Positions 21,333 through 31,487 of a stretch of DNA of 31,487 bases are shown here, piece by piece. The position numbers were made by a program, and so were the translations under genes. The first letter of the stretch is position 1; the number at the start of each line of letters is the position of its first letter. Below the pieces are notes generated by a model. That model saw nothing but the letters and a program-made list of their open reading frames with translations, did no database searches and was not told the DNA's origin. The stretch comes from Mansonella perstans (lineage: Eukaryota; Nematoda; Chromadorea; Rhabditida; Onchocercidae), in the NCBI GenBank assembly GCA_037074765.1, contig JBAMDO010000365.1, positions 1-31,487 of the forward strand. Reading direction: 5' to 3'.

Positions 21333-24300
21333 ATGGGTCACAGCGATAAGAAAAAGCGAAAACATGAACGCAAACATGATAGCCAAAAACAGACGAAAAA
21401 ACGACGGAAACATCACGAGCGCATCTCCACAAGTTCCGATACTGACAAGGTATTATTGTGATTTTGACTTATTTATAAGCTTTTTTTTCAAAAAAGTTAA
21501 AGTGCTCCGCTGTTATCATGTTATCACATTCATCGTTACTTTCACTTCAGTCGCTGTACAATAATTATTGTTATTCATTTCGATTCTGAATTGTTTGACA
21601 GGCATTTATATTCTGAAATAAGCTATTGCAAAATGCACTGAAGAACGTGGATGGCGAGACTTAACTGACAAGCAATTTCAGAATGATCGGTTCGATCAGC
21701 GTTTGAATGCACTACGAGAACAGAAAAAACGTGAGAAAAAGAAAGATAAAGAAAAAAAGAAGGAGTTGGAGACTTCGGAAGAGAAAAAAGCCAGGCGTTT
21801 AGCGAAAAAGCTGAAAAAGGTTTTCCTGTTTGTAATGTTCAGTGAATGGAAATTGTTCATCATGAATAGTTTATTTCATGAATTCCAAAAACTTGGCCAA
21901 TATTTGTCTAAATATTCCCCGTCTTATCCTGATAACTAAGAAGTGTTGTTCTTTTGAAACGTGAGGCTATCAAAAAATTTCTTGTTTCATGCTTGTGACG
22001 TGACAATATTTTATGACATTCCACATTATTTTGGCTTTCATCAGTGATTTTGAAGGCAGAAAAGAAAGCAGGGGTTATATTCGACGATGATGCCAAATAT
22101 ACTAACACCAATAATCCATTTAACGATCCGAATTTGACATCTACTTTTATATGGTCCAAGAAATTGGCAGCTGAAGGCAAGGCTGAATTATCGGTCAAAC
22201 AGATTGAAAAAATGTAAGTTAATTGGTTGTGTTACGATGACGTTGTGTTTCAATATTTCATGTTTGTGGCGTGAAATTATTTTGTGACATTCGACATTAT
22301 TTTTTCAAATTCAACTGAATGGTTATCTAAGAGGATGCGGTACTTGTATAAAGCGTATTATGATTATTCTATCGCTACTTATAGATTAAAACAATGGGCG
22401 TCATGTTATAAATCATTAAACTTAGTTCTCGATTTTTTGTTAATGCTGTCGAATACAGGAACAGAGAACGGATACTCAAGAACCTAGCAGAAATGGAAGA
22501 GCTGAAAAGGAACAGGGAAGCACGAGATGCAGCCCGGGAAGATCTAGAAATGATCAGAAGGGATGAGGAAAGACGGCATAACTCAGACTGGTATGCAACA
22601 GAAGAAGGGTTCTTACTTAGTCAAGCTAAGTTACGTACACAGATCAGACTGAAGGAGGGACGAGCAAAACCTATCGATTTCCTTGCGAGGTATTTTGATT
22701 TTTGTGCATTTTATTATTTTGGTTTCTTTACTGGGGTCATTTCTGTTTTAGTGATACGAGACATTCTTTTCAGTTGCTGCATAATTGTTGTCATTTTAAT
22801 GTTTTTAGATATATTAGTTATGATAGCGAAAAGGCTGAAAGCAAGAAAGATGAAGGATTCGAGTTTGTCGATCCGACAACTTATCTGAGAGGACTTAAAA
22901 TTAGGGATCTGGAAGATTTGCTTGAGGATATCAAGGTATTTTGTTCTTTTTTGACCCAACCACTTTATAGTTTCAAGATTACTGGAACTTTTAGTAGTAC
23001 ACCATATTGAGCCGTCTATATTGCTTTTTTATAGTTATTTTTATAAATAGGTTTATCGACGTATTGATCCAATCGATAATTCAGTCTGGTGGACAGATTT
23101 TTGTACTATTGTTCAGCATGAAATACGGAAGTTGTCCAATGATATTAATTCAACTTACGCCAGGGAATCGGTTCATAATTCTGTGCAAAGTGATATCACC
23201 CGCTTATTAAAGGTGACTACTGTTTCGCTTGTTCAGAAAAAAGTAGTTCTACGAGAAGTCTATGAACAAGTTAATTATATTTACTAATTAGCTCTTTTTT
23301 TGATAAACATTTGGTGATGATAACATGGATTAAGAAATTTCATAAAAATTGACTGTATAAAATGCCGCTTTGCGAAACAAAACACTATGGAACAGTACTG
23401 CAGGATAAAACTCATCAGGAATTGGCTCTGTTAGAGACCCAGATCAAGAAGAAGATTCACAGTGGTGAACCTGGTATAGATGTGGAATTTCTGGAATTTA
23501 CGTTACAACATCTTCACGTACATATGGCCAAAGCTCGTATTCATGAGCGACATCAAGAAATATTACAGTATAAACTGAAAAAAATAAAAGAAGAGCAAAA
23601 AGCTGAAAAGAACAAGCATGAATATGAACCTGAACATGTCACCAGAGAGGTACTGCTTTGCTTGATTTAAATTGTATTCGGGATTGATAGCAGCAGTTCT
23701 TTAGTAAAATAATTCTAGGAAAATGGAAGAGATTCGATTGCAGTGAAGCAGTCAGTTAAGTTAAAAACACTTCCTGTACAGCTGGATGAATTAGATGCTA
23801 TGGATGATGATGTTAAAGAACAACAGTGGCGGTATGTTTCAGAGTTTGATCAATTTGATTCTTTGTGTCATTTCTTATTGAAATGGACATGTTAAATTGC
23901 ATGGAATAAATAAGAAATGTGTTAGCGTCGAATAATTTTACTGATTGCTATTTTAATGTCGCGATTGCGAAATTTGATCCGAGTCTAGGAAATGATCATC
24001 AAAAGTATCCGAGAGCTTTTCATGATTAGATTCAACTAATTTCTGAAGAACATAAAAGAAATTTGTGATTCCATCAAAAATCAGTGAATTTAGGATTTTG
24101 ACGGAGGACGAAATGGAAATTCTAACACTGGAAATGTATGCAAGTGGTTCATATAGTCCATCGTATGGTGACGAAAAAGAAGCTATGCCAGGTATTGAAA
24201 TTCTGGATGAAGCAGAAGATATCGAAAAACGTAAGGAAATGATGAAAAAAGCCGAAAATGGCTCTGCAGCATCCACATCGAATGATCTGTCGGTAATTTT

Positions 24301-25560
24301 TCTTGATTTTTAATTTCAAATTGTGGTCTGTTACCTGTATCATTTAGCAGTATTTAAAGCGAATGATAGGGCATCTGCTTTTTGTATTTATTATTTTAAA
24401 TTAAGTATTAAAATTACATTTCTTCTAATAACTTTACAGATGACTGAAGCGGAAATGGAGCTGATAGCTCGCCGAGGAATGACGGATGATGAGGCATCAT
24501 TTGCAGTGGAAGCGCCACTTGAGGCACAGACTTTTCTTTGGTCTGAAAAATATCGGCCGCGGAAACCAAGGTAATCCTTGTTGCATTCTTTTCTTATGGA
24601 GATTTTTGAAAAAACCTGAACGGTATTAAAATTGTGCTAGAGTCATATCATGCCGCTGTTTATATCAGTACTACTAATGAGATTTGACCTGATCTGTCGT
24701 GTCTACGAATTTCACAATCTAACAGTTTCAATGATCTGCTATTTATTAAAAAATATTTTTCCTTCAGTCATACTTGGATCTTTTCATTTGCAGATATTTT
24801 AATCGTGTACATACTGGATTCGAGTGGAACAAATATAATCAGACTCATTATGATATGGATAACCCACCACCAAAAATCGTGCAGGGTTATCGCTTTAACG
24901 TAAGTCATTTATGGTCAGAGTTTCGAATTTTTTTTGTAAATTTGGTGTTCTATTAAATTCGTGACGTTTAAGCGCTTTTCATTTTGGTAAATAAACAGGA
25001 ATTATACTGCGTTATTGCCGTAACAATCCTAGATTTCTTTGTAATCTATTGGCATATTAGGCAGTTGAACATTCGCTTCTCAAAAATAGCATAGATCTTA
25101 GTGCAGGTTTTCGGACTGTTCTCTTTAATCTTTTTTTGAATTAGTTGTTGATGGTCGCATTGTTTGCTTCGGATTTTTGCAGTTATTTTTTCTTATACTT
25201 CGATAATGTACTATATTTATGGTTTCTTTCACTTCCCCATCAAACATTCGGAGCGACATATGGAACTTTAGCTGGGAACACTTTCTGCAATTTATGTTAA
25301 ATCTAAATTTTATTTGATTTCAGATATTTTATCCTGATTTATTGGACGTCACAGAAACGCCCACATTTACAGTAACACCATGTGATGACCCAGATTTTGC
25401 CGTCATAATGTTTCATGCCGGGCCACCGTACGAAGATATAGCCTTCAAATGTGTTAATCGAGAGTGGGAAATTAGCCATAAGCATGGTTACAAGTGTCAG
25501 TTTGTTAATGGAATATTCCAGTTATGGTTTTACTTTAAGAGGTACCGATATCGACGCTGA
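21333..25560 (+). CDS. CACTIN: Cactin, spliceosome-associated protein, 12 exons
   Basis: Exons: 21333-21449, 21682-21819, 22056-22213, 22459-22689, 22809-22935, 23051-23212, 23404-23649, 23719-23831, 24094-24292, 24440-24570, 24794-24899, 25324-25560. They total 1965 nt or 654 aa (human about 758). Cactin acts in the nucleus with the spliceosome and affects splicing fidelity and developmental signalling; fly cactin was named for binding the IkB protein Cactus. Visible: Lys/Arg-rich N-terminus (DKKKRKHERKHD), charged coiled-coil RRLAKKLKK, NNPFNDPNLTSTFIW, the conserved middle domain (GRAKPIDFLARYI to the ARIHERHQE block) and the near-invariant C-terminal domain from KYRPRKPRYFNRVHTG through YNQTHYDMDNPPPKIVQGY to FQLWFYFKRYRYRR at the end. 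The start of exon 2 is uncertain: in-frame coding-like sequence runs back to 21620. AATAAA at 25784-25789 is a likely poly(A) signal. Confidence 0.95.
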
Positions 25561-26388
25561 TTGATTGTTCATTCAATTCAAAACATGTTCGAAATGTTAT
25601 TGCTTTGTTTATTCAGCATATTTTCATATTAGAACTTTCTTTCTTTAGCAATGTTTGGTTCTTTGTAAATTGAAATCAAAAAATTCCAGATTATTAGATT
25701 TTAATCACATAATGCTTTGCTTATTCTTTCCTGAAAATTTCTTTGATTAAATGGTTTTGTTGATGAATTCATTTCACTGTTGCAATAAAATAATACTAAT
25801 AGTAATATGACTTTATGACTCATTGGAAAAATTGAAATTAAATAATTGCTGCTATGTGATACAGAAAACTGGAACAATCGATGAAAAGCTGTATTGTTGA
25901 TGTTTCATTTAACTCAATCTTGTACATTAGTTAGGGGTGAATCCTGAATGGAAGATTGGACAGCATATATTCTAACTTCTCACGTTGTTTACTGAGATCT
26001 CTCAACCCTTGATGTATCTTAAAGTAGTAATACTTTAACATGGGGAAACAAAGTTGCAATAATGTATTGTTATGTAGCGTGTTGCTAGTAAATGGTACAA
26101 AGTTCAATTCTTGCGATGTGTATGTACCAATGATGTAATGATGCTTATTTGCTGTTCACGTACTGATCAATATTTGAAGTGAACCTTTGTCACAAGCCTG
26201 AGGTAATAATATCCCATCGCATCCTTTAAACATCTATTATCAAATGCTTAACGCATCGGGTTAGATTTTTAATAGATAACGGAAAAATTGAGAGAAGACA
26301 ATCGATTGAGAGATGATGATTATGTATCATTATTTATTGGTTACATAACGTTTGTTCCGTTAATGTCAGAAATCAAGCATATGTCAGA

Positions 26389-26715
26389 TTTTATTGTACC
26401 TGAAATAAATATTAATGATCTTTGGGTTTTAATTGTGGTGAAATTTGGAATTTTATGATGTTTTCCCTTTTTTCCATACATCATTTTACTTATCATTTTT
26501 TCATAGTTGAAACATTTTGGAAAGTATAAAAAAATCTTTAAAAATTACAATAACTTGTAAATTATTACTGTATTCATAATATATATTAAATATCGATTCA
26601 TTACAATAAATCGTATAATGTGATATCCTAAATTATTTTCCATTAAAAAGATGATCGATTCCTTCAGGTAACTTTTTTTTTTTTTTTTTTTTATTGTACC
26701 CGAAATAAATATTAA
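26389..26715. repeat. Pair of 27-bp direct repeats exactly 300 bp apart
   Basis: A block reading TTTTATTGTACC followed by TGAAATAAATATTAA sits at 26389-26415. It recurs at 26689-26715 with a single T-to-C change at 26701. The second copy follows a long T-run. The sequence between the copies is not obviously repeated. Confidence 0.8.
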
Positions 26716-27177
26716 CGGTAAAAGATAAATTAAGCAATGACTTTTCGTTCATTTATATATTTTGTCAGAATTGCTAAGCTAAATGGGACAAATGTGTAAT
26801 TTTAAATTATAAATATTTGTTAATTTAACTTATGTTCTAACTTTTTCTTTTACCCTACAATAACATATCGGAAAATATTTATTTTGCGAGCATATGTATA
26901 GTTTTGTAACTTCATAAAACAACTCCTAGTTATAAATAATTGCGGGAAGCAAAAATATATTAAATATGCTAATTTCAATTTTTTTCATAATTTTTCCGAT
27001 GCAAATGATCCCATCGTTTTTTCAACTATTTATAGTTCCAAATAATTTTATAAATAGATGTGATTTGTTAAATTAGTGCAAAGAAAAATTAATTTGTTAT
27101 GATTAAGCGAGCAATTTATCCATGCTTCAAAAAATCCGGATTTGAAAGAGTATAGACTATTCAAATTGAGAGATCTA

Positions 27178-27243
27178 GAACCTAGTTACACAATGGATAA
27201 GGCGTCGGTTTACGAAACGCAGGTTGGACTTTTACCGTGATCG
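27178..27243 (+). pseudogene. Decayed tRNA-Arg copy
   Basis: The block CAATGGATAAGGCGTCGGTT, followed by TACGAAACGCAGGTTGGAC, aligns with the intact tRNA-Arg(ACG) at 20728-20800 on the same strand. It keeps the D-loop, the CGTCGGT 5' anticodon stem, a TACG anticodon region and most of the T-arm. It lacks about six bases of the 3' anticodon stem and variable loop, and its acceptor stem no longer pairs. It cannot fold as a cloverleaf, so it is a pseudogene or tRNA-derived repeat. Confidence 0.75.
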
Positions 27244-27366
27244 TGGAGCTCCTTTGCTCACCGGAATAAAAAGGCTGTTTATTTAGGTAACTTGCCTGAA
27301 ACTCTGAATGATCGCTTTGCAATTGACCCTACCATACCCTTTTTGTTTGTGCAAATTGGCCAATAA
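27241..27366 (+). other. Short open frame with RRM RNP2-like motif
   Basis: Forty-one codons are open between TGA (27238-27240) and TAA (27364-27366). They include AVYLGNLPETLND, which matches the RNP2 pattern (hydrophobic-Y-hydrophobic-GNLP) that opens an RNA-recognition motif, and end with PFLFVQIGQ. There is no ATG, no RNP1 and no clear splice sites, so it could be an exon remnant of an RNA-binding protein gene or chance. It begins where the tRNA relic ends. Confidence 0.2.
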
Positions 27367-28259
27367 CAAGGAAAATTAAAGTAGCCAACACAAAAATAGC
27401 TGGCATAAAGATGTAGTCTGTAAAATAACGAGATAAAACAAAAAGCAATTTAGGTCAACAAAGTTAATTTTCTGCTTTATGTTTTTTTTTTTTTTCCTTT
27501 AACTGGATGAGAAAGTAAAGATCAAAGAGTTTGAGATCAAATGTGACTGATGCTCTTCCAAATAGTTAATGCGAATAAACATGCAAAAATTCTGGATTCA
27601 TCTATTTGATTCCTGAAACTGTAAACAAAATTAACCATAAATAAATTTGTTCATGTTTTAAAACGGTTGTTCTTCAAAAAAAAAAATGACATATGTTGGT
27701 GTTTTTTGAATTTCTTTTTCTCCATTAATTATTATATATATTTATTTGTAAAAGTTGACAGTCTTAAATTTCCCATTTTAAATGGAATGAAAGGTTAATT
27801 AGGAAATTAAAAGCTGAACAGTTAAAAAACGCAGATAAAGTAGATGGAGAGGCAAAGAGAAAGAGAAAGATAGGAAAAAAATCGTTGGAAATTGAAATGT
27901 TCATGATTTCCATTCATTTCGAATGCATGCACATATTGCAATTGTGCATGTAAAACCAAATTTTATTAATTCCTGTGCATAGTTACGATATTTTCAATTG
28001 AAAAACCACTGGTGGAAGAGCTGTAAAAAATGAAATTTTGATTGTTCAAAAATTTTTCAGCCAAAAAAAACAAATTGACAGCATAAAAACTTTTAAATCT
28101 TTGTTAAATTTATAAATTAAAAAAACTTTAATTAATAATAAATAACTGAATAAAAGTGAACTGAAAATGAAAGAAAAAAGAAAATGAAGAATTCCATCCA
28201 TTCATTTGTTTCTTTTTTTAAAAAATTAAAAAATAGTTTTAATCGTAAGTTTTTTTTAG

Positions 28260-31200
28260 TATGATCGTGGCTGTAAACATCATATACTACGACGTATTCT
28301 TCGTCGGAAACAATGCATTATAATATTTTCTTTACAAATAGCTGTCTTAATATTACTTATTATTATTGCTATTGTCATGTTTTATTGTAATGCCAATCTC
28401 AATGTTTGTTTCGTTATTTTCCTTTTTTGGCTGTTTGAAAAGCTGAAAAATCATTTCAATAATTATTTTTTTTCTTTATTTGAAGGAGTTTTTTCTCTTC
28501 TAAATATTAATTTTTTGGGTTATTTTTTCCCTTTACAATACAGAAATTACAATCATTTTTTGCCTATATTAATTTTTTTTTTTTGCAATTTGTCGCTGAT
28601 TTATTTTTTTTTTGGCGTAGGAAGAAAGGGATGTTGTATGCTAATTATGCTAACTAACTTAAATGAAGAAATTAAAATTATTGAACTTTTTTGATTGTAT
28701 TCGTTTATATCAATACAGAAAAAATATTTACGAATAATTCATGAAAATGATGTATTAGCACAGTATGAAAACTTTTCGACTTTCTTTTCGTGTAAATATT
28801 ATCCGCCAACTGACTATGATGTTGTAAGTTCAAAAAAAAAATTTGTTCAGTTTAAATTTTTTCAAGTTTCAATAATTATTTTAATTTTACTTTTTCTCTT
28901 GTACCATTAAGTTCTACTTTATCCAAACAAGTAAATAAGGTGCGTTTAATTCCAAAATGTTGATGTACGTAACATTTGTAGGAAAAAAAAAATGAGAAAA
29001 AAAAATTTTTTTGAAAATGTCTCTATATCTTTCAACTTAAATCTTTTTAAATTTCAATAATTACTTTAATTTTATTTCTTGCTTGAGCCATTATGTTCGT
29101 CCTAGTAAACGTATGTAAGTTTTAAGTACGTAAAATTAATTTAAGTAAATTTGTGAATGACGGAAAATATTTTTTTAGCATACTACAGTTATTCTTCCAA
29201 TCTTTCATTCATAATTGTTCATAGCTATGAGCAAATTGTTTTTGTTAATAATTATTTTTAGTACAAATTGAAATGATTTTAAAAAATTTCAAAATGAAAA
29301 AATTTTTTGGTAAAAAAAAATGCTCTTTTCTTAGTTAAAATTAAAATGAGAAGTCTTTTTTTTGTTATTCTAAATTGTTCTGGTTTAGTCTGGTTTTTTT
29401 TTCAGTCAGAATGTGGATGGGCAAATGATGAATCGGCTTTTATGGTACGATTACATCGTCAACGTACCGATACTCATAAATGTGCCTCAAGGCTCGATAT
29501 GGTTGCTTGTCTATTTGCTTGTTTTTAGCTTAATTAGCACTTTTTGTTTCATTGATTTTATTTCGTCAATTTCAGTTAATTTGAAATTAAACTGATTTCA
29601 TCTGAAATTCACTCAATCCCTTAATTGAGACATAACAAATATTGGTAAACCCTTGGTCGAATCAAATTTTCTCTCTTTCCTTCATCCATTTTGAGTTAAT
29701 CGTTTTTTTTCACAGGTCATATCTGTGTATTTTGGAACAATATGAACATTCTGATTTCATTATTTTTAGAGATCAAATTTTGTTACCTTAGATCTTGTGC
29801 AAGCTTCACTTCATCATCTGAAATATTCAACAATTTTGATTGATTTAGATTCCATGTGATTCAAAATATCCAGAATCATATAAACACTGGCAAAATTTAC
29901 TGAATATGATATTAAATAAAAGCGATTACATCAGCGAATATCGTCCCTGTTCAGGCATTTTCAATATTTCCATCGGCAAGTATGGCATATCCCCGCAAAT
30001 TCCAATTCTGGTAGTTTATTAATTGTGTATTCCCCGCAACTACTTTTATTCAATTCAGATTTCGTCCAATTATTTTCTCATTTTTTGAACCGTACTAGAA
30101 AGATTTTAAAAAGTGGGAAAATATTTTATGAACCATTAAAATTCCACATGAACCAATCTGAAGTACGTAATAGTTTGACTGATCTAAATCACACATGATC
30201 TGAAAAATGCAACAATTTTAAAAACTAATAATCTTACAAAAATTAAATGAACTTCCAAATTCCTAAAATACTCTGGAAGTGATTCAAAAAAAAAGTTGCA
30301 GGCACCAAAAATCAAAAATATCGATCAATTTGGTCGAGAATTTATGCTTCGTCCAAAGGATTTTATTATGCGTTGTCCGATCTGTATGATTACGAGCAGC
30401 TTTTCATCGTATGCTCATCTGAAATTATTCATATTTAATACAATTTATCTTTTTTTTTTAGATTACAGCAACAACCAGAAAAGTATCATCGAAAAAGCTT
30501 TTATTAGACTATTTCAGTAAAACCTCCTTTTTGTTTTTTTCTTAATTACAGCTACAATCGATCACAAGTCTTCGGAAAAGTTTTTTTCATTAGATCATCA
30601 ATCATCCAACTTTTCGTTCTTTTTTTATTTCGAATATTCCTACTTTTATTTAGACCGCTAAGTGCAATTTCTTAACTTCGTTTTTTTACTTCAAAAAAAA
30701 AAAAAAAAAAAAAAGAAAAATGATTAATAGGCGCATCATAAGATCATTTAAAAGGTTATCACTTTAACTTACTGAAAATATTTCTTAGCACACAAAATAA
30801 AAGAAACGTATTCCATTCATTTCAATTATTAATTTAAAAATTTAAATTTCGCCGTATTTTTAACTATTCTAATAATGTGTAATAAAAAGTTTTAGGGAAA
30901 AATTAATAATAATAATAAATAAATTGAAGTGAAATACTTCAAGCAAATATTTACATTAAATTATAAAAAAAAGTAATTAGAATTGTTACAATTGTTTAAA
31001 ATATTTTGCACATATTTTTTGACCTGAAATGGATAAATGGGAATAGATCACATTGTTAGTAGAATTGTAAATAAATTTGATGACAGGAATATGCGAAAAA
31101 ATTATTGTGCTCGAGACTTGGAAACGCTAAATGAAGGTTGGCCACAATATGCTGCACTGTGCGACGAAATTGAAAATCATATGTTTAAAGAATTCTGCAA

Positions 31201-31288
31201 CATATACGATGCTATCATGAATAAAATACGTGATACTGCAGCACCTATTATCAGTAGTGAAGCGGATTACGATGAAGATCTTGATTGA
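28260..31288 (+). CDS. Unrecognised gene with type II membrane anchor; exon structure tentative
   Basis: Best-supported exons, all in matching phase: 28260-28403, 28719-28823, 29406-29501, 29849-30010 and 30302-30408. The first encodes a basic cytoplasmic stretch (HHILRRILRRKQ) then a single hydrophobic segment of about 24 residues (within IIIFSLQIAVLILLIIIAIV). This is a type II anchor, so the rest would be luminal or extracellular. The following exons are Cys- and aromatic-containing (FFSCKYYPPTDYDV, ECGWANDES, PCDSKYPESYKHW). I do not recognise the family; a Golgi enzyme is one guess from the topology. No start codon was found, so a 5' exon is missing from the model. The last part (31037-31288) is a solid open frame ending DYDEDLD, which may be the terminal exon or a separate small gene. 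The link between 30408 and 31037 is not resolved; 30453-30661 has several competing frames. Confidence 0.45.
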
Positions 31289-31487
31289 TCAGCAGTGATC
31301 GAAATGGATCATCAGAGATAGAGTTTTGATTAATTATCGATCTATAAGTTTCGTCATGCATATTACGCAAGTACTATATTTGTTATTTCAATGTTTTACT
31401 AAGTATTTTACGATTTTTAAATTGCCTAATTTGAATATAATAACATAATGAGTAATTGTATTTCTGTTTGTATTGATTGGTTCAAAC
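31289..31487. other. 3' flank, nothing recognised
   Basis: AT-rich sequence follows the stop at 31286-31288. No canonical AATAAA was seen; the closest variants are in the TTGAATATAATAACATAATG stretch near 31431-31450. The window ends here. Confidence 0.5.

Larger units (their letters stand above)
25561..28259. other. Intergenic interval downstream of cactin
   Basis: This 2.7 kb holds the cactin poly(A) signal (AATAAA 25784-25789), a direct repeat pair 300 bp apart (26389-26415 and 26689-26715), a decayed tRNA-Arg copy (27178-27243) and a short RRM-like open frame (27241-27366). A purine-rich stretch near 27780-27900 is open on the plus strand but has lysine-rich, low-complexity content and no convincing start. 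A 5' exon of the right-hand gene is expected here but was not located. Confidence 0.6.

Noticed and set aside
29410..29595. Alternative frame NVDGQMMNRLLWYDYIV... at the 29406 exon
   Set aside because: It needs the second AG of TTCAGTCAG and then a weak donor or a stop. The frame from the stronger first AG is also open; kept only as a possible alternative acceptor, not listed as a gene.
1..31487. Bacterial endosymbiont (for example Wolbachia) insertion, mobile element or CRISPR array
   Set aside because: No bacterial-type long open frames, terminal inverted repeats with target duplications, transposase or reverse transcriptase motifs, or regularly spaced direct repeats were seen on either strand.

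Overview
This is eukaryotic nuclear DNA. It is about 70% A+T or more, with dense short exons, GT..AG introns of roughly 50 to 900 bp, introns ending in TTTTCAG/TTTTAG and many T/A homopolymers. Exon style, MADF-domain content and compact spacing point to a nematode. A filarial/spirurid worm is my best guess, but that is inference. There is no sign of bacterial operons, CRISPR arrays, phage or an intact transposon.

Layout from left to right. (1) Minus strand, about 77-3161: a MADF-domain (Adf-1/Myb-like) putative transcription factor in at least seven exons. The frame is interrupted by a tandem TGA-TGA, and the 3' end probably lies outside the window. (2) 3162-4205: a divergent promoter region with a local GC-rich patch, a short tandem duplication and a (CA)n tract. 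(3) Plus strand, 4206-10024: a 15-exon ZW10 gene (kinetochore RZZ / ER-Golgi NRZ tethering subunit), modelled at 758 aa. (4) Plus strand, 10501-16538: a 19-exon mitochondrial elongation factor G1 gene, modelled at 748 aa. It starts only 476 bp after ZW10, and the gap holds a duplicated splice-acceptor-like block, so a two-gene nematode operon is plausible. (5) 16539-20727: a 4.2 kb AT-rich interval with (TG)n, a 24-bp repeat cluster and a candidate hidden three-exon minus-strand gene. (6) 20728-20800: tRNA-Arg(ACG), preceded by a 4 x 13 bp minisatellite. (7) Plus strand, 21333-25560: a 12-exon cactin gene (spliceosome-associated), about 654 aa. (8) 25561-28259: mostly empty, with a decayed tRNA-Arg copy and a short RRM-like open frame. 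(9) Plus strand, 28260-31288: an unrecognised gene with a type II membrane anchor and uncertain exon structure.

The well-supported genes are housekeeping: chromosome segregation/membrane traffic, mitochondrial translation, pre-mRNA splicing and a tRNA. They need not act together. I found no clearly new multi-gene system. The points most worth a second look are the in-frame double stop in the MADF gene, the hidden minus-strand gene, the duplicated acceptor between ZW10 and EF-G, and the unidentified right-hand gene. All exon junctions were inferred by eye from splice consensus, reading-phase continuity and family recognition.
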